Shown here piece by piece: positions 34,544-43,495 of a stretch of DNA of 64,000 nt; positions within the stretch are counted from its first letter, which is position 1, and each line of letters opens with the position of its first letter. Source of the DNA: Wocania arenilitoris (GTDB taxonomy: Bacteria; Bacteroidota; Bacteroidia; Flavobacteriales; Flavobacteriaceae); contig NZ_JAKKDU010000008.1 in assembly GCF_021728535.1 (NCBI RefSeq), forward strand, positions 62,001-126,000, in the 5' to 3' direction. Made by a program: the position numbers and the translations under genes. The notes under the pieces are model-generated. The model was not told where the DNA came from. It did not search any database and was given only the letters and a program-made list of their open reading frames with translations.

Positions 34544-35704
34544 ATGAAAACACATTTTAAAACATTCCTTTTTAGCTTAGTGCTAATAAGTTTTACAACT
34601 TGTAATGCAAACAACAAAAAGACTAACACAGACTTTGCACAGATACAACAACTTACAGCACACAAACCAAATAAACAATATATTAAAGTAGCACTACTAC
34701 TTGATACTAGTAATAGTATGGACGGATTAATAGACCAAGCTAAAGCACAACTTTGGGATATCGTAAACGAATTATCATACGCAAAATGTGGCAATAATAA
34801 ACCCAATTTACAAATTGCTTTATACGAATATGGTAACGACCGTTTAAATGGAGACGAAGGTTATATTAGGCAAGTATTAACCTTTAGTGAAGACCTTGAT
34901 GAAATTTCTAAAGAATTATTCTCATTAACTACAAATGGTGGTGAAGAATATTGTGGACAGGTCATTCAAACATCTTTAAATCAACTAAAATGGGGTAATA
35001 ACCCAGACGATTTAAAACTTATTTTTGTTGCAGGTAACGAGCCTTTTACACAAGGTAAAGTTAATTACAAAGATGCCTCGGCTAGTGCAAAAGAAAAAGA
35101 TGTTACTATTAACACCATTTTTTGTGGCGATTATAGACAAGGCATTTCAACATCTTGGAAAGATGGCGCAAGTTTAACTAATGGAGATTATATGGCAATA
35201 AACCAGAACAATGCGACAGTACATATTGCATCGCCTTACGATGATGACATTTTAATTTTAAATAAAAAACTAAATAAAACCTATGTACATTATGGAAGTG
35301 TAGGAAGCAAAAAAATGGAACTTCAGGCATTACAAGATACAAATGCAAACAATTACAGTAAAGCCAATGCGGTAAGCAGAACAGTGAGTAAAAGTTCACA
35401 TTTATATAAAAACAAATCTTGGGATTTAGTTGACGCTGAAGCTGAAGAAGATTTTGAATATAATGATTTAAAAAAAAGTCAATTACCTGACGTTTTAAAA
35501 GGTAAGTCTGAAGCTGAAATAAAAGCTTATGTTGCAAAAAAACGTAAAGAGCGCGAGAGTATTAAAAAGCAAATTCAAGAATTAAATAACAAACGAAAAC
35601 TTTACATTTTAGATCATAAAAAAGAAAACTCAAATGGACTAGAAAATGCTATGACAAAATCTATTAAAGAACAAGCTAAAAAGAAAAAGTACACTTGGGA
35701 TTAG
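34544..35704 (+). CDS. von Willebrand factor A-domain lipoprotein
   Basis: 386 residues. Lipoprotein signal (LISFTTCNAN, lipidated Cys at about 20). vWA domain from about 48: VALLLDTSNSMDGLIDQAK holds the metal-site motif DxSxS; further landmarks are LQIALYEYGNDRLN, ELFSLTTNGGEEYCG and LIFVAGNEPFTQG. The C-terminal 120 residues are charged and helical (KGKSEAEIKAYVAKKRKER). vWA domains mediate metal-dependent protein contacts. It stands alone, convergent with the PorP/SprF gene 26 bases downstream. Role unknown. Confidence 0.85.
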   Translation: MKTHFKTFLFSLVLISFTTCNANNKKTNTDFAQIQQLTAHKPNKQYIKVALLLDTSNSMDGLIDQAKAQLWDIVNELSYAKCGNNKPNLQIALYEYGNDRLNGDEGYIRQVLTFSEDLDEISKELFSLTTNGGEEYCGQVIQTSLNQLKWGNNPDDLKLIFVAGNEPFTQGKVNYKDASASAKEKDVTINTIFCGDYRQGISTSWKDGASLTNGDYMAINQNNATVHIASPYDDDILILNKKLNKTYVHYGSVGSKKMELQALQDTNANNYSKANAVSRTVSKSSHLYKNKSWDLVDAEAEEDFEYNDLKKSQLPDVLKGKSEAEIKAYVAKKRKERESIKKQIQELNNKRKLYILDHKKENSNGLENAMTKSIKEQAKKKKYTWD

Positions 35705-35730
35705 AAGTATAAAAATCGTAATGACAATTA

Positions 35731-36735
35731 TTAATTTACAGCAGGACATTTACACTCAAAACGCTTTTCTCTACAAGCAAAGTTTAAGCCTAATGTTAAC
35801 TGATGAAAACCTCCATTAGTAAATACAATCGAATTGTTTTGATATGTATAAGTGTAAGCAAACATGAATTGCTTATAATCAACACCTAAAATAGGTGTAA
35901 ATTGTTGTAGTTTTTGACTTCTTACGGTATTATTATTTATTAAATATTCTGCGCCATCAAAACTTTGTCGGTAGGATAATCCTCCCCAAAGTTTACCAAA
36001 TTCCATCTGTTTGTAAACTTTTCCGTTAATATCGATTGAAGCTTCTTTTGTACCATCTTTATACTGAAACATTATTGAAGGCTCGTAGCTCCATTCACTT
36101 CCTAATTTTCCAAAAACACCTCCAACAGAAAACAAATAGCGTCTTAAGTTACTGGTAATTTCTACATCGTTATTAACACCCGCATTTTTCAAAACATTTT
36201 TTATCGTAGCGTGTGCGTAATAATCTAAAAAATGATATGAAAACCCTAAGTCGATATTAAAATTAGTTTCGTTTTGTACAATACCATCAATTATAGGATC
36301 TGGTCCATCAAATAAAAAGGTTGTTTCGTCTAATTTATATTGAATAAAACCTGCACTTATTCCAAAAGATAACATGTTTAAATCTACTTCGCTTCTAGAA
36401 AATAACAAATGGTGCGCATAAGTAGCATAAGCCCCAGATTGTGAATGGTATCCGTTTTTATCGGTAAACAAAACACCTCCTATTGCTGATGGTGTATCGC
36501 CAATTCTTCCATTTAAACTTAGCGTAGTAAGTCTTGGAGCATCTTCGTGCCCAAACCATTGCTGGCGCGATGTTAATCTTACCTTAGAGCAATTGGCAAT
36601 ACCAGCCATAGATGGATGAATAAGATAGTAGTTATCGGTCAAATAATCTGTATATATAGGTAAACCCTCTTGCGAAGTAGCTTTGTGCGTTAACATAACA
36701 CAAATGGCTATCATAAAGATATTTTTCAATTTCAT
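35731..36735 (-). CDS. PorP/SprF family type IX secretion system outer-membrane protein
   Basis: 334 residues from ATG 36735, with signal peptide ending KATSQ. The start of the mature chain (GLPIYTDYLTDNYYLIHPSMAG) with the conserved HPSxAG, then RQQWFGHEDAPRLTTLSLNG, SAIGGVLFTDKNGYHSQSG and YAHHLLFSR are typical of the family. SprF-type proteins anchor or export particular type IX cargo, usually a giant adhesin encoded next door; no such gene is adjacent here. I preferred 36735 over a 32-codon longer form because only this gives a normal signal peptide, and the promoter lies between the two. Confidence 0.88.
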   Translation of the reverse strand: MKLKNIFMIAICVMLTHKATSQEGLPIYTDYLTDNYYLIHPSMAGIANCSKVRLTSRQQWFGHEDAPRLTTLSLNGRIGDTPSAIGGVLFTDKNGYHSQSGAYATYAHHLLFSRSEVDLNMLSFGISAGFIQYKLDETTFLFDGPDPIIDGIVQNETNFNIDLGFSYHFLDYYAHATIKNVLKNAGVNNDVEITSNLRRYLFSVGGVFGKLGSEWSYEPSIMFQYKDGTKEASIDINGKVYKQMEFGKLWGGLSYRQSFDGAEYLINNNTVRSQKLQQFTPILGVDYKQFMFAYTYTYQNNSIVFTNGGFHQLTLGLNFACREKRFECKCPAVN

Positions 36736-36784
36736 AATCTTTTTACTAAGTAGGTTTGGGTTAAATTGAAACGTATTTTTTATA

Positions 36785-36815
36785 AAAAAATACATATTAA
36801 AAACACACACACAAA
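36785..36815 (-). promoter_or_regulatory. Candidate promoter of the PorP/SprF gene
   Basis: On the minus strand TTTG (36815-36812), a 19-base spacer and TATTTTTT (36792-36785) match TTTG-N19-TAnnTTTG except for the last base. It lies 50 bases upstream of the chosen start. Confidence 0.5.
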
Positions 36816-36873
36816 ACTCAAATATATGCATATCTTAGTTTTCTTTTAGTATTTTTACAAAAAATTAGCTAAA

Positions 36874-37776
36874 ATGAACAATTTCAAGGTTTCTGCGCAA
36901 GAAACAACAAATAAAGCCATATTAAAATTTGAAGTCAATCAATTTATAACCAAGCATCAAAGCTTCGAGTTTAATAATATTGACGACGCTAAACCATCAC
37001 CTTTAGCGCAGCAGCTATTTTATTTGCCGTTTGTTAAAAAGGTATACATGTCTAGTAATTTTATAGCTGTTGAGCGTTACGACATTGTTGAGTGGAGCGA
37101 TGTACAAAACGAAGTTGCAGAACAGATTGAAGCCTATTTAAATGATGGCGGTGTTGTAATTGAAGAAACCCATGCTCCTAAAAAAATACCTGTTACAGTT
37201 TATGCCGAAAGTACTCCAAATCCATCGGTAATAAAGTTTGTAGCCAATAAAAAAATAGTAACCGCTCTTTTTGAATTCACCTCAATTGATGAAGCTAAAT
37301 TATCTCCTTTAGCAACCCAATTATTTCATTTCCCGTTTGTTAAAAGTGTTTTTATTGACGAGAACTATGTGTCTATCACCAAAAACGATATGGCAGAATG
37401 GCAAGATATAACGGTAGAACTTCGTGAATTTATTAGAAGTTATATTGAAAACGGAAAAGAAATTGTACTACCTAATGCTGCTGAAACTTTAAAAAAATCA
37501 ACAAATCAGATAGATAGTAAGTTTGAAAAACTAGATGATACTTCTAAACAAATTGTAAACATTCTTGAAGAGTATGTAAAACCTGCTGTTGCTAGTGATG
37601 GTGGAAATATTCAGTTTATTTCGTATGATGCTGATAGTAAAAACGTAAGCGTTATGCTTCAAGGTGCTTGTAGTGGTTGCCCATCATCAACTTATACATT
37701 AAAAAGCGGTATAGAAAACATGCTAAAAGAAATGCTTCCAGGAAAAGTTGAAATGGTTGAAGCTATTAACGGATAA
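36874..37776 (+). CDS. Nfu-type iron-sulfur scaffold protein with duplicated N-terminal domain
   Basis: 300 residues. Two Nfu_N domains in tandem (about 10-95 and 108-195) share SPLAQQLFYLPFVKKVYMS / SPLATQLFHFPFVKSVFID and a following EW-x-D-(I/V) segment. The C-terminal NifU domain (about 220-300) carries the cluster-binding pair Cys266 and Cys269 in GACSGCPSS. It delivers Fe-S clusters to target proteins in the cytoplasm. The usual Nfu has one N domain. It lies directly divergent from the PorP/SprF gene. Confidence 0.9.
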   Translation: MNNFKVSAQETTNKAILKFEVNQFITKHQSFEFNNIDDAKPSPLAQQLFYLPFVKKVYMSSNFIAVERYDIVEWSDVQNEVAEQIEAYLNDGGVVIEETHAPKKIPVTVYAESTPNPSVIKFVANKKIVTALFEFTSIDEAKLSPLATQLFHFPFVKSVFIDENYVSITKNDMAEWQDITVELREFIRSYIENGKEIVLPNAAETLKKSTNQIDSKFEKLDDTSKQIVNILEEYVKPAVASDGGNIQFISYDADSKNVSVMLQGACSGCPSSTYTLKSGIENMLKEMLPGKVEMVEAING

Positions 37777-37869
37777 ATTCGTTTTATTAGTGACTTTTTA
37801 AGTTTATTTGTGTCAAAAAAGCAAATATCTTAAAACAAATATTTAATTATAATCTTAAAAAAATAAACC

Positions 37870-38070
37870 ATGGCAGTATTAAAAGTAATTGAGATTTTAT
37901 CAAACTCAGAGAAAAGTTGGGAAGACGCAACTAAAAAAGCAGTAAAACACGCTTCAAAAAGTGTAAAAAATATTCGTTCAGTATACGTGCAAGACCAAAG
38001 TGCGATTGTAAAAGATGGCGAGGTTACAGAATTTAGAGTGAATTTAAAAATTACTTTTGAAGTAAACTAA
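37870..38070 (+). CDS. Dodecin family protein
   Basis: 66 residues, the family's normal size. The start MAVLKVIEILSNSEKSWEDA and the later NIRSVYVQDQSAIV and EFRVNLKITFEV match dodecin, a dodecameric flavin-binding storage protein. The tryptophan in KSWEDA is the flavin-stacking residue in characterised dodecins. Expected in the cytoplasm. A strong terminator follows directly. Confidence 0.9.
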   Translation: MAVLKVIEILSNSEKSWEDATKKAVKHASKSVKNIRSVYVQDQSAIVKDGEVTEFRVNLKITFEVN

Positions 38071-38092
38071 ATCCCCTTATATTTTATAATTT

Positions 38093-38120
38093 AAGCGTTC
38101 GTTAACCGAACGCTTTTTTT
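38093..38120 (+). terminator. Terminator after the dodecin gene
   Basis: AGCGTTCG and CGAACGCT pair around TTAAC, followed by T7. It lies 23 bases after the dodecin stop. Confidence 0.9.
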
Positions 38121-38135
38121 ATGCTCAATTTTCGC

Positions 38136-38143
38136 TAACTTTG
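38136..38143 (+). promoter_or_regulatory. -7 box placed only 5 bases before the DUF255 start codon
   Basis: TAACTTTG matches TAnnTTTG exactly. If it is used, transcription would begin at or near the ATG at 38149, giving a leaderless or nearly leaderless mRNA, or translation would begin further inside. Confidence 0.4.
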
Positions 38144-38148
38144 AAAGC

Positions 38149-40254
38149 ATGAAATATATCTTAATATCCATTTGCATCATCACTTTAATTAGCTGTAAAG
38201 GTCAGAATTCTGAAACCATGAAACATAAATATACCAACGAGCTTATTAATGAAACTAGCCCGTATTTACTGCAACACGCACATAACCCAGTAAATTGGCA
38301 TGCTTGGAATGAAAAAACCTTAGCTAAAGCAAAATCTGAAAACAAACTTATGCTAATAAGTGTTGGATATTCAGCTTGCCATTGGTGCCATGTTATGGAG
38401 CACGAAAGTTTTGAGGACACCCTAGTTGCGCAAGTAATGAATAATAATTTTATTAATATAAAAATAGACAGAGAAGAACGTCCAGATGTCGATCAAGTAT
38501 ACATGAACGCCGTTCAACTTATGACTGGTAGCGGCGGATGGCCTTTAAATGCCGTGGCTTTACCAGATGGCAGACCAGTTTGGGGCGGTACTTATTTTAA
38601 GAAAGAACAGTGGATAGATGCTCTAGAACAAATTTCTGAATTATATAAAGAAAAGCCCGAAAAGCTGCGCGAATATGCCGATAAATTAGAAGAAGGTATT
38701 AAGACTATGGATATGGTGAGTTTAAATACAGACGAGCCTATTTTTGAAAAAACCTTTATAGATGAAGCTGTTAATAGTTGGTCTAAACAATTTGATAACA
38801 GCTTAGGCGGAATGAATAGAGCACCAAAATTTATGATGCCTAATAACTATCACTTTTTACTGCGCTATGCCCATCAAAATAATGACGAGAAATTAATGGA
38901 CTTTGTTAATTTAACATTAACAAAAATGGCTTATGGTGGTGTTTTTGATCAGTTGGGTGGCGGTTTTTCTAGGTATTCGGTAGACTCAAAATGGCATGTG
39001 CCACATTTCGAAAAAATGCTTTACGATAATGGCCAATTGGTAAGCTTATATGCCGATGCCTATTTAATTACAAAAAATGAATTATATAAAGATATTGTTA
39101 CTGAAACTTTAGACTATGTAAAAAACGAAATGACTATTGATAATGGAGCATTTTACTCAGCACTTGATGCCGATAGTTTAACATCTGAAGGAGAGCTTGA
39201 AGAAGGTGCTTTTTACGTTTGGAATAAAGACACCCTAAAGGTGATTATAGAAAATGATTTTGAGTTGTTTTCTGATTATTACAACATTAATAATTATGGG
39301 TTTTGGGAACATGGTAATTACGTTTTAATTAGAAAAGATGATGATACTAAAATTATAGAAAAGTATAATTTGACTGAGTCAGAACTAAAAGAAAAAAAAT
39401 CTAATTGGAAATCTATTTTATTAAAAGAACGCAATAAAAGGTCGAAACCGCGATTAGATGATAAAACACTAACCTCTTGGAATGCCTTAATGTTAAAAGG
39501 GTATATTGATGCTTATCGTGTTTTTGGTAACTCTGAATATTTAGAAACAGTAAAGAAAAACGCCAACTTTATAATTAATAACCAATTAAAAGAAGATGGT
39601 GGATTATACCATAACTATAAAGATGGAAAGAGTACAAATAATGGCTACCTTGAAGATTACTCTGCTACCATTGATGCTTTTTTAGCACTATATGAAAGCA
39701 CTTTAGATGAAAAGTGGTTAAGTACAGCAAGAGATTTAGCTAATTACTGCTTTGATCACTTTTTCGATAAGCAAACCAAAATGTTTTATTTTACATCAAA
39801 TGAAGATGAATCGTTAGTTTCACGAAGTATTGAATATCGGGATAATGTTATTCCTGCAAGCAATTCAATAATGGCTAAAAACTTATTTAAATTATCACAT
39901 TATTTTGATAATGTACATTTTAGCAAAACTGCTATGAGCATGCTTAATAATGTGAAGCCAGAAATGAAAGAATATCCTTCAGCCTACTCCAATTGGTTTG
40001 ATTTAATGCTAAATTATGCGCAACCTTTTTACGAAGTAGCTATTGTTGGGGCTGATGCAAAACAAAAAATAACAGAATTAAATAAAACATATCTACCTAA
40101 TAAACTTATAGCTGCTAGTACATCTGAAAACAATATGCCTTTGTTAGAAAACAGGTTTAATCCTGATAACACATTTATTTATGTGTGCGTAAACAAAGCT
40201 TGTAAACTTCCTGTTACCGAAGTAAATGATGCTATAAAATTTATAAAAGAATGA
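38149..40254 (+). CDS. DUF255/YyaL-type thioredoxin-domain protein with lipoprotein signal
   Basis: 701 residues. N-terminal lipobox (TLISC, Cys16), then the DUF255 thioredoxin-like domain: [21 protein letters not shown], and [16 protein letters not shown] with a CxxC pair at Cys77/Cys80. An (alpha/alpha)6 barrel follows, resembling N-acylglucosamine epimerase-type barrels ([70 protein letters not shown]). Family proteins normally begin near [10 protein letters not shown]; the 23 extra residues add an export signal. Function is unknown in bacteria. Its stop overlaps the DUF1304 start by 4 bases. Confidence 0.85.
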   Translation: MKYILISICIITLISCKGQNSETMKHKYTNELINETSPYLLQHAHNPVNWHAWNEKTLAKAKSENKLMLISVGYSACHWCHVMEHESFEDTLVAQVMNNNFINIKIDREERPDVDQVYMNAVQLMTGSGGWPLNAVALPDGRPVWGGTYFKKEQWIDALEQISELYKEKPEKLREYADKLEEGIKTMDMVSLNTDEPIFEKTFIDEAVNSWSKQFDNSLGGMNRAPKFMMPNNYHFLLRYAHQNNDEKLMDFVNLTLTKMAYGGVFDQLGGGFSRYSVDSKWHVPHFEKMLYDNGQLVSLYADAYLITKNELYKDIVTETLDYVKNEMTIDNGAFYSALDADSLTSEGELEEGAFYVWNKDTLKVIIENDFELFSDYYNINNYGFWEHGNYVLIRKDDDTKIIEKYNLTESELKEKKSNWKSILLKERNKRSKPRLDDKTLTSWNALMLKGYIDAYRVFGNSEYLETVKKNANFIINNQLKEDGGLYHNYKDGKSTNNGYLEDYSATIDAFLALYESTLDEKWLSTARDLANYCFDHFFDKQTKMFYFTSNEDESLVSRSIEYRDNVIPASNSIMAKNLFKLSHYFDNVHFSKTAMSMLNNVKPEMKEYPSAYSNWFDLMLNYAQPFYEVAIVGADAKQKITELNKTYLPNKLIAASTSENNMPLLENRFNPDNTFIYVCVNKACKLPVTEVNDAIKFIKE

Positions 40255-40604
40255 CTCTTTTAACAAGCATTTTAATTGCTTTTGTAGCTTTAGAGCATCT
40301 TTATTTTTTAATATTAGAAATGTTTTTATGGACTAAACCAAAAGGTATTAAAACATTTGGCTTAAAATCTAAAGCATTTGCTGAAGAAACTAAGGTGTTA
40401 GCTGCAAACCAAGGATTGTATAATGGTTTTTTATCTGCTGGATTAGTTTACGCCATTATTCAAAAAGATATAAATATTGCCATATTTTTTCTTGTTTGTG
40501 TGACTATTGCTGGTATTTATGGGTCTTACTCAACAAAGAATATTAAATTGTTTTATGCACAAAGTATTCCTGCTATTTTTGCACTAATTACAATATTTAT
40601 TTAA
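40251..40604 (+). CDS. DUF1304 family membrane protein
   Basis: 117 residues, four hydrophobic helices. The motif [22 protein letters not shown] in helix 1 and [21 protein letters not shown] in helix 2 are typical of DUF1304. Its start overlaps the DUF255 stop (ATGA), which implies coupled translation. Role unknown. Confidence 0.88.
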   Translation: MTLLTSILIAFVALEHLYFLILEMFLWTKPKGIKTFGLKSKAFAEETKVLAANQGLYNGFLSAGLVYAIIQKDINIAIFFLVCVTIAGIYGSYSTKNIKLFYAQSIPAIFALITIFI

Positions 40605-40624
40605 CTAAAAAACTAAAATAATAA

Positions 40625-41437
40625 ATGGATTTACAAAGATGGATTGACAAAGGTTTTGCCCTAATTATGGATTTTGGACCAAAAGTATTAGGTGCCATTC
40701 TTATTTGGATTATTGGATCTTGGGTCATTAAAAAATTACTAAAAACCACTAAAAAAATAATGTCCAAAAGAGATTATGATGAGAGTTTACAAAAATTCTT
40801 AGTAAACCTTTTAGGCTGGATATTAAAAATTGTTTTAATTGTTGTAGTACTTGGTACCGTTGGTGTAGAAACTACATCATTTGCTGCTATTTTAGCTGCA
40901 GCTGGTTTAGCTATTGGTTTAGCATTACAAGGGTCTTTAGGCAATTTTGCTGGAGGCGTTTTAATTATGATTTTTAAACCGTTTAAAATTGGTGATTTAA
41001 TTGAGGCTCAAGGAGAACTTGGTGTTGTTAAAGAAATTGAAATATTTACAACCAAACTAACGGGTTTATCTAACAGAGAAATTATTATTCCTAATGGGGC
41101 TTTATCAAACGGAAACATAATTAATTATACTACCGAAGGTACTCGTAGAGTTGATTTAACTTTTGGAGTAGGTTACGATTCCGATATTAAGAAAACAAAA
41201 GAAGTTCTAATGAATGTATTGACTTCCCACCCGAAAGTACTAAAAGAACCGGCTCCAACTGTAAATGTATCTGAATTAGCTGATAGTTCGATAAATTTTG
41301 CTGTAAGACCATGGAGTACGGCTGATGATTATTGGGATGTCTATTTTGGAATTACAGAAAATGTAAAAGAAGCTCTTGATGCTGCTGGTATTGAAATTCC
41401 TTATCCACATCAAGTTGAAATACAAAAACAAGGTTAA
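40625..41437 (+). CDS. Small-conductance mechanosensitive channel (MscS family)
   Basis: 270 residues, the compact MscS form. Three membrane helices; the pore helix region FAAILAAAGLAIGLALQGSLGNFAGGVLIM carries the alanine/glycine pattern of helix TM3. The cytoplasmic beta domain (PFKIGDLIEAQGELGVVKEI, PNGALSNGNIINYT) and the C-terminal alpha-beta part (RPWSTADDYWDVYFGITE) follow. It opens under membrane tension to protect against osmotic shock. It lies 20 bases after DUF1304 and overlaps the convergent tsaB gene by 4 bases. Confidence 0.93.
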   Translation: MDLQRWIDKGFALIMDFGPKVLGAILIWIIGSWVIKKLLKTTKKIMSKRDYDESLQKFLVNLLGWILKIVLIVVVLGTVGVETTSFAAILAAAGLAIGLALQGSLGNFAGGVLIMIFKPFKIGDLIEAQGELGVVKEIEIFTTKLTGLSNREIIIPNGALSNGNIINYTTEGTRRVDLTFGVGYDSDIKKTKEVLMNVLTSHPKVLKEPAPTVNVSELADSSINFAVRPWSTADDYWDVYFGITENVKEALDAAGIEIPYPHQVEIQKQG

Positions 41438-42105
41438 GATTTAGGTTTTAAGGCCACAAAATCTTTTAAATAATAAGGTTCAAAATAAGCGACATCTTCG
41501 ATGTCGCTTATTTTGTATTTGTTATATCCTAATAAACTCATTTCGTTAGCTGATGGTAATTTATCTTCAACAAATACAGCATTTGCGTGGGTAATTAGTG
41601 TCTTGGTTTTATTAACACCATTACCAATAAAATACACTTTGCCTTTTTCTAAATATTCCGCGAAAGCGTTTTCATCTAAAACTTGTGCTTGGGTTTCTCG
41701 TATTTGATTATAGCTAAAATCAAAAACAGCCGAATACACTTCCATACGTCTAGCATCTAACATAGCTACAATAACACCATCGTTAACTTCAACTTGGCGC
41801 GCTAATGCCTCTAAGGTTGACACAGAAATTAGTGGCTTATTTAAAGCAAAACATAGTCCCTTTGCTGCCGAAACGCCTATGCGCAATCCTGTATAAGAAC
41901 CTGGACCTTTGCTAACACCAATCGCATCTAAATCTTTTAAATTGAGGTTTGCATCTTTTAAAATGGCATCAATATAAACATGAAGTCTTTCTGCGTGCGA
42001 ATAGTTTTTATCGTAATCTTCCTTTAAAACCAAAGTCTCTCCATCTTTTGAAAGAGAGACTGAGCAATTAGTTGTTGCAGTTTCTATATTAAGTATTAAT
42101 GCCAA
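41434..42105 (-). CDS. tsaB: tRNA threonylcarbamoyladenosine biosynthesis protein TsaB
   Basis: Partner of TsaD in making t6A37 on tRNAs that read ANN codons. 223 residues, ASKHA fold: LNIETATTNCSVSLSKDGE (phosphate-1 strand), IGVSKGPGSYTGLRIGVSAAKG (signature), and MLDARRMEVYSAVFD. The start codon is TTG (42105), two bases after the TolC gene ends, giving the normal N-terminus. Probably co-transcribed with the efflux genes upstream on this strand. Confidence 0.93.
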   Translation of the reverse strand: MALILNIETATTNCSVSLSKDGETLVLKEDYDKNYSHAERLHVYIDAILKDANLNLKDLDAIGVSKGPGSYTGLRIGVSAAKGLCFALNKPLISVSTLEALARQVEVNDGVIVAMLDARRMEVYSAVFDFSYNQIRETQAQVLDENAFAEYLEKGKVYFIGNGVNKTKTLITHANAVFVEDKLPSANEMSLLGYNKYKISDIEDVAYFEPYYLKDFVALKPKS

Positions 42106-42106
42106 A

Positions 42107-43495
42107 TTAATTAGTTAAAGATTTTCCCATGTAAAAATCTAAAACTTTTGTCTTAAAAACAAAATCATATTTTGCATTAATCAAAGATGATTGCGCATTA
42201 ATATATTGCACTCTGGCTTGTTCTAAATCAAAAGCGGTCATGTTACCAATATCGTATCGTTCTTTTGAGTTGTTAAACGCTAGCTCTTGAGATACTAAAG
42301 TTTTTTTTGCAGCTTCGTATGCTTTAAAGGCAGCTTGGGCATCGGTGTAAGCTCGTTGGACATTAGCCTCTAAATCTAGTTTTGCTTGATCTAAATTTAG
42401 TTTACTGTTCTCCTCTTGAATTTTAGATTTTGCAACTGCTGTTTTATTTTGAAACCTAGAGAAAATAGGAATGTTAACATTAAGACTAAAACTATGCCCT
42501 TTGTTTATGTCTAACTCCCTAAACAATGCTTGTTTAAAAATGTCGTTTTTTGATTCACTCCATACAGAACCAAACCCATAACTAAAACCTACTGAAGGCA
42601 GATATCCTGCTTTAGAAATTTCCGTACCAAGTACAGCATTTTCCATATCCTTTTCAGCAATTTTAATTTCATTTCTATTGGCAAAAGCATGGTTTAAAAC
42701 TGGTGTAACATCATTGTATAACAAAGTTTCTGATGGCGAATCAACCTCAATAATCTCAATATCAAAACCATTATAAGGTACCTGTAATAGCTGTGATAAA
42801 TTTAGCAATGCTAAATTATAGTTGTTTTCTGCATTAGTAACCTGTTGCGCATCTCGACTTAAAGCAGCTTCAGCATCATAAATATTGGCTTTAGGTTGAG
42901 AGCCTACCTCTACCAGCTCCTTAACCTGTTTAAGCTGTTTTTTACTAAAATTATATTGCGCAATGGCTATTTCTAGATTTTCTTTACTTACAATCACACT
43001 TATATAAGTATTAACAACATTCAAGGAGATGTCGTCTTTTAATCGTGCCAATTCTAAACTATTTCTTTCTTGATTTAAACGTGATTGTTTATATAGGTTT
43101 AAAGTCCTAAAGCCGTTGAATATATTCTGACTTACGCCCAAACTATAATTAAGTGAATATGTAGTTTGATTGTTAACGCGCTGGTTAGACACAGGATCAA
43201 AACCAGAACCTATTCGTGCTCCTGAACCTACGCCTCCGCTAACTGAAGGTAAAAATTGTCCTTTGGCTGAAATAATATCTTGTTCTCCAGAAAGTAATGC
43301 ATTTTTGGTTTGTTTTACGGTAATATTATTTTCGAGCGCATAAGTCACACACTCATGCAAAGTCCATTTTTTTTGGGCAAAAGAAGTTGTTACTGTAAAT
43401 AATAGAACCAATAACAAAATGGTTTGTTTTATGCCTACAAGATTTTTTAAACTTTGCACGAAACTAGAGCTAATTTTAATCATTTTCACCATCAT
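42107..43495 (-). CDS. TolC-family outer-membrane efflux protein
   Basis: 462 residues. A signal sequence (ILLLVLLFTVTTSFAQ) follows a polar start; then two OEP repeats with the long coiled helices and strands of the TolC fold (WTLHECVTYALENNITVKQ, SLNYSLGVSQNIFNG, SFSLNVNIPIFSRFQN, LAFNNSKERYDIGNMTAFDLEQAR). It forms the outer-membrane channel of the efflux system encoded upstream. The start overlaps the adaptor gene by 20 bases; Met5 is an equally possible start. Confidence 0.92.
   Translation of the reverse strand: MMVKMIKISSSFVQSLKNLVGIKQTILLLVLLFTVTTSFAQKKWTLHECVTYALENNITVKQTKNALLSGEQDIISAKGQFLPSVSGGVGSGARIGSGFDPVSNQRVNNQTTYSLNYSLGVSQNIFNGFRTLNLYKQSRLNQERNSLELARLKDDISLNVVNTYISVIVSKENLEIAIAQYNFSKKQLKQVKELVEVGSQPKANIYDAEAALSRDAQQVTNAENNYNLALLNLSQLLQVPYNGFDIEIIEVDSPSETLLYNDVTPVLNHAFANRNEIKIAEKDMENAVLGTEISKAGYLPSVGFSYGFGSVWSESKNDIFKQALFRELDINKGHSFSLNVNIPIFSRFQNKTAVAKSKIQEENSKLNLDQAKLDLEANVQRAYTDAQAAFKAYEAAKKTLVSQELAFNNSKERYDIGNMTAFDLEQARVQYINAQSSLINAKYDFVFKTKVLDFYMGKSLTN

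Noticed and set aside
36800-36812. ACACACAC tract as a phase-variable repeat
   Set aside because: Only about five units and lying within the promoter spacer; too short to claim phase variation.
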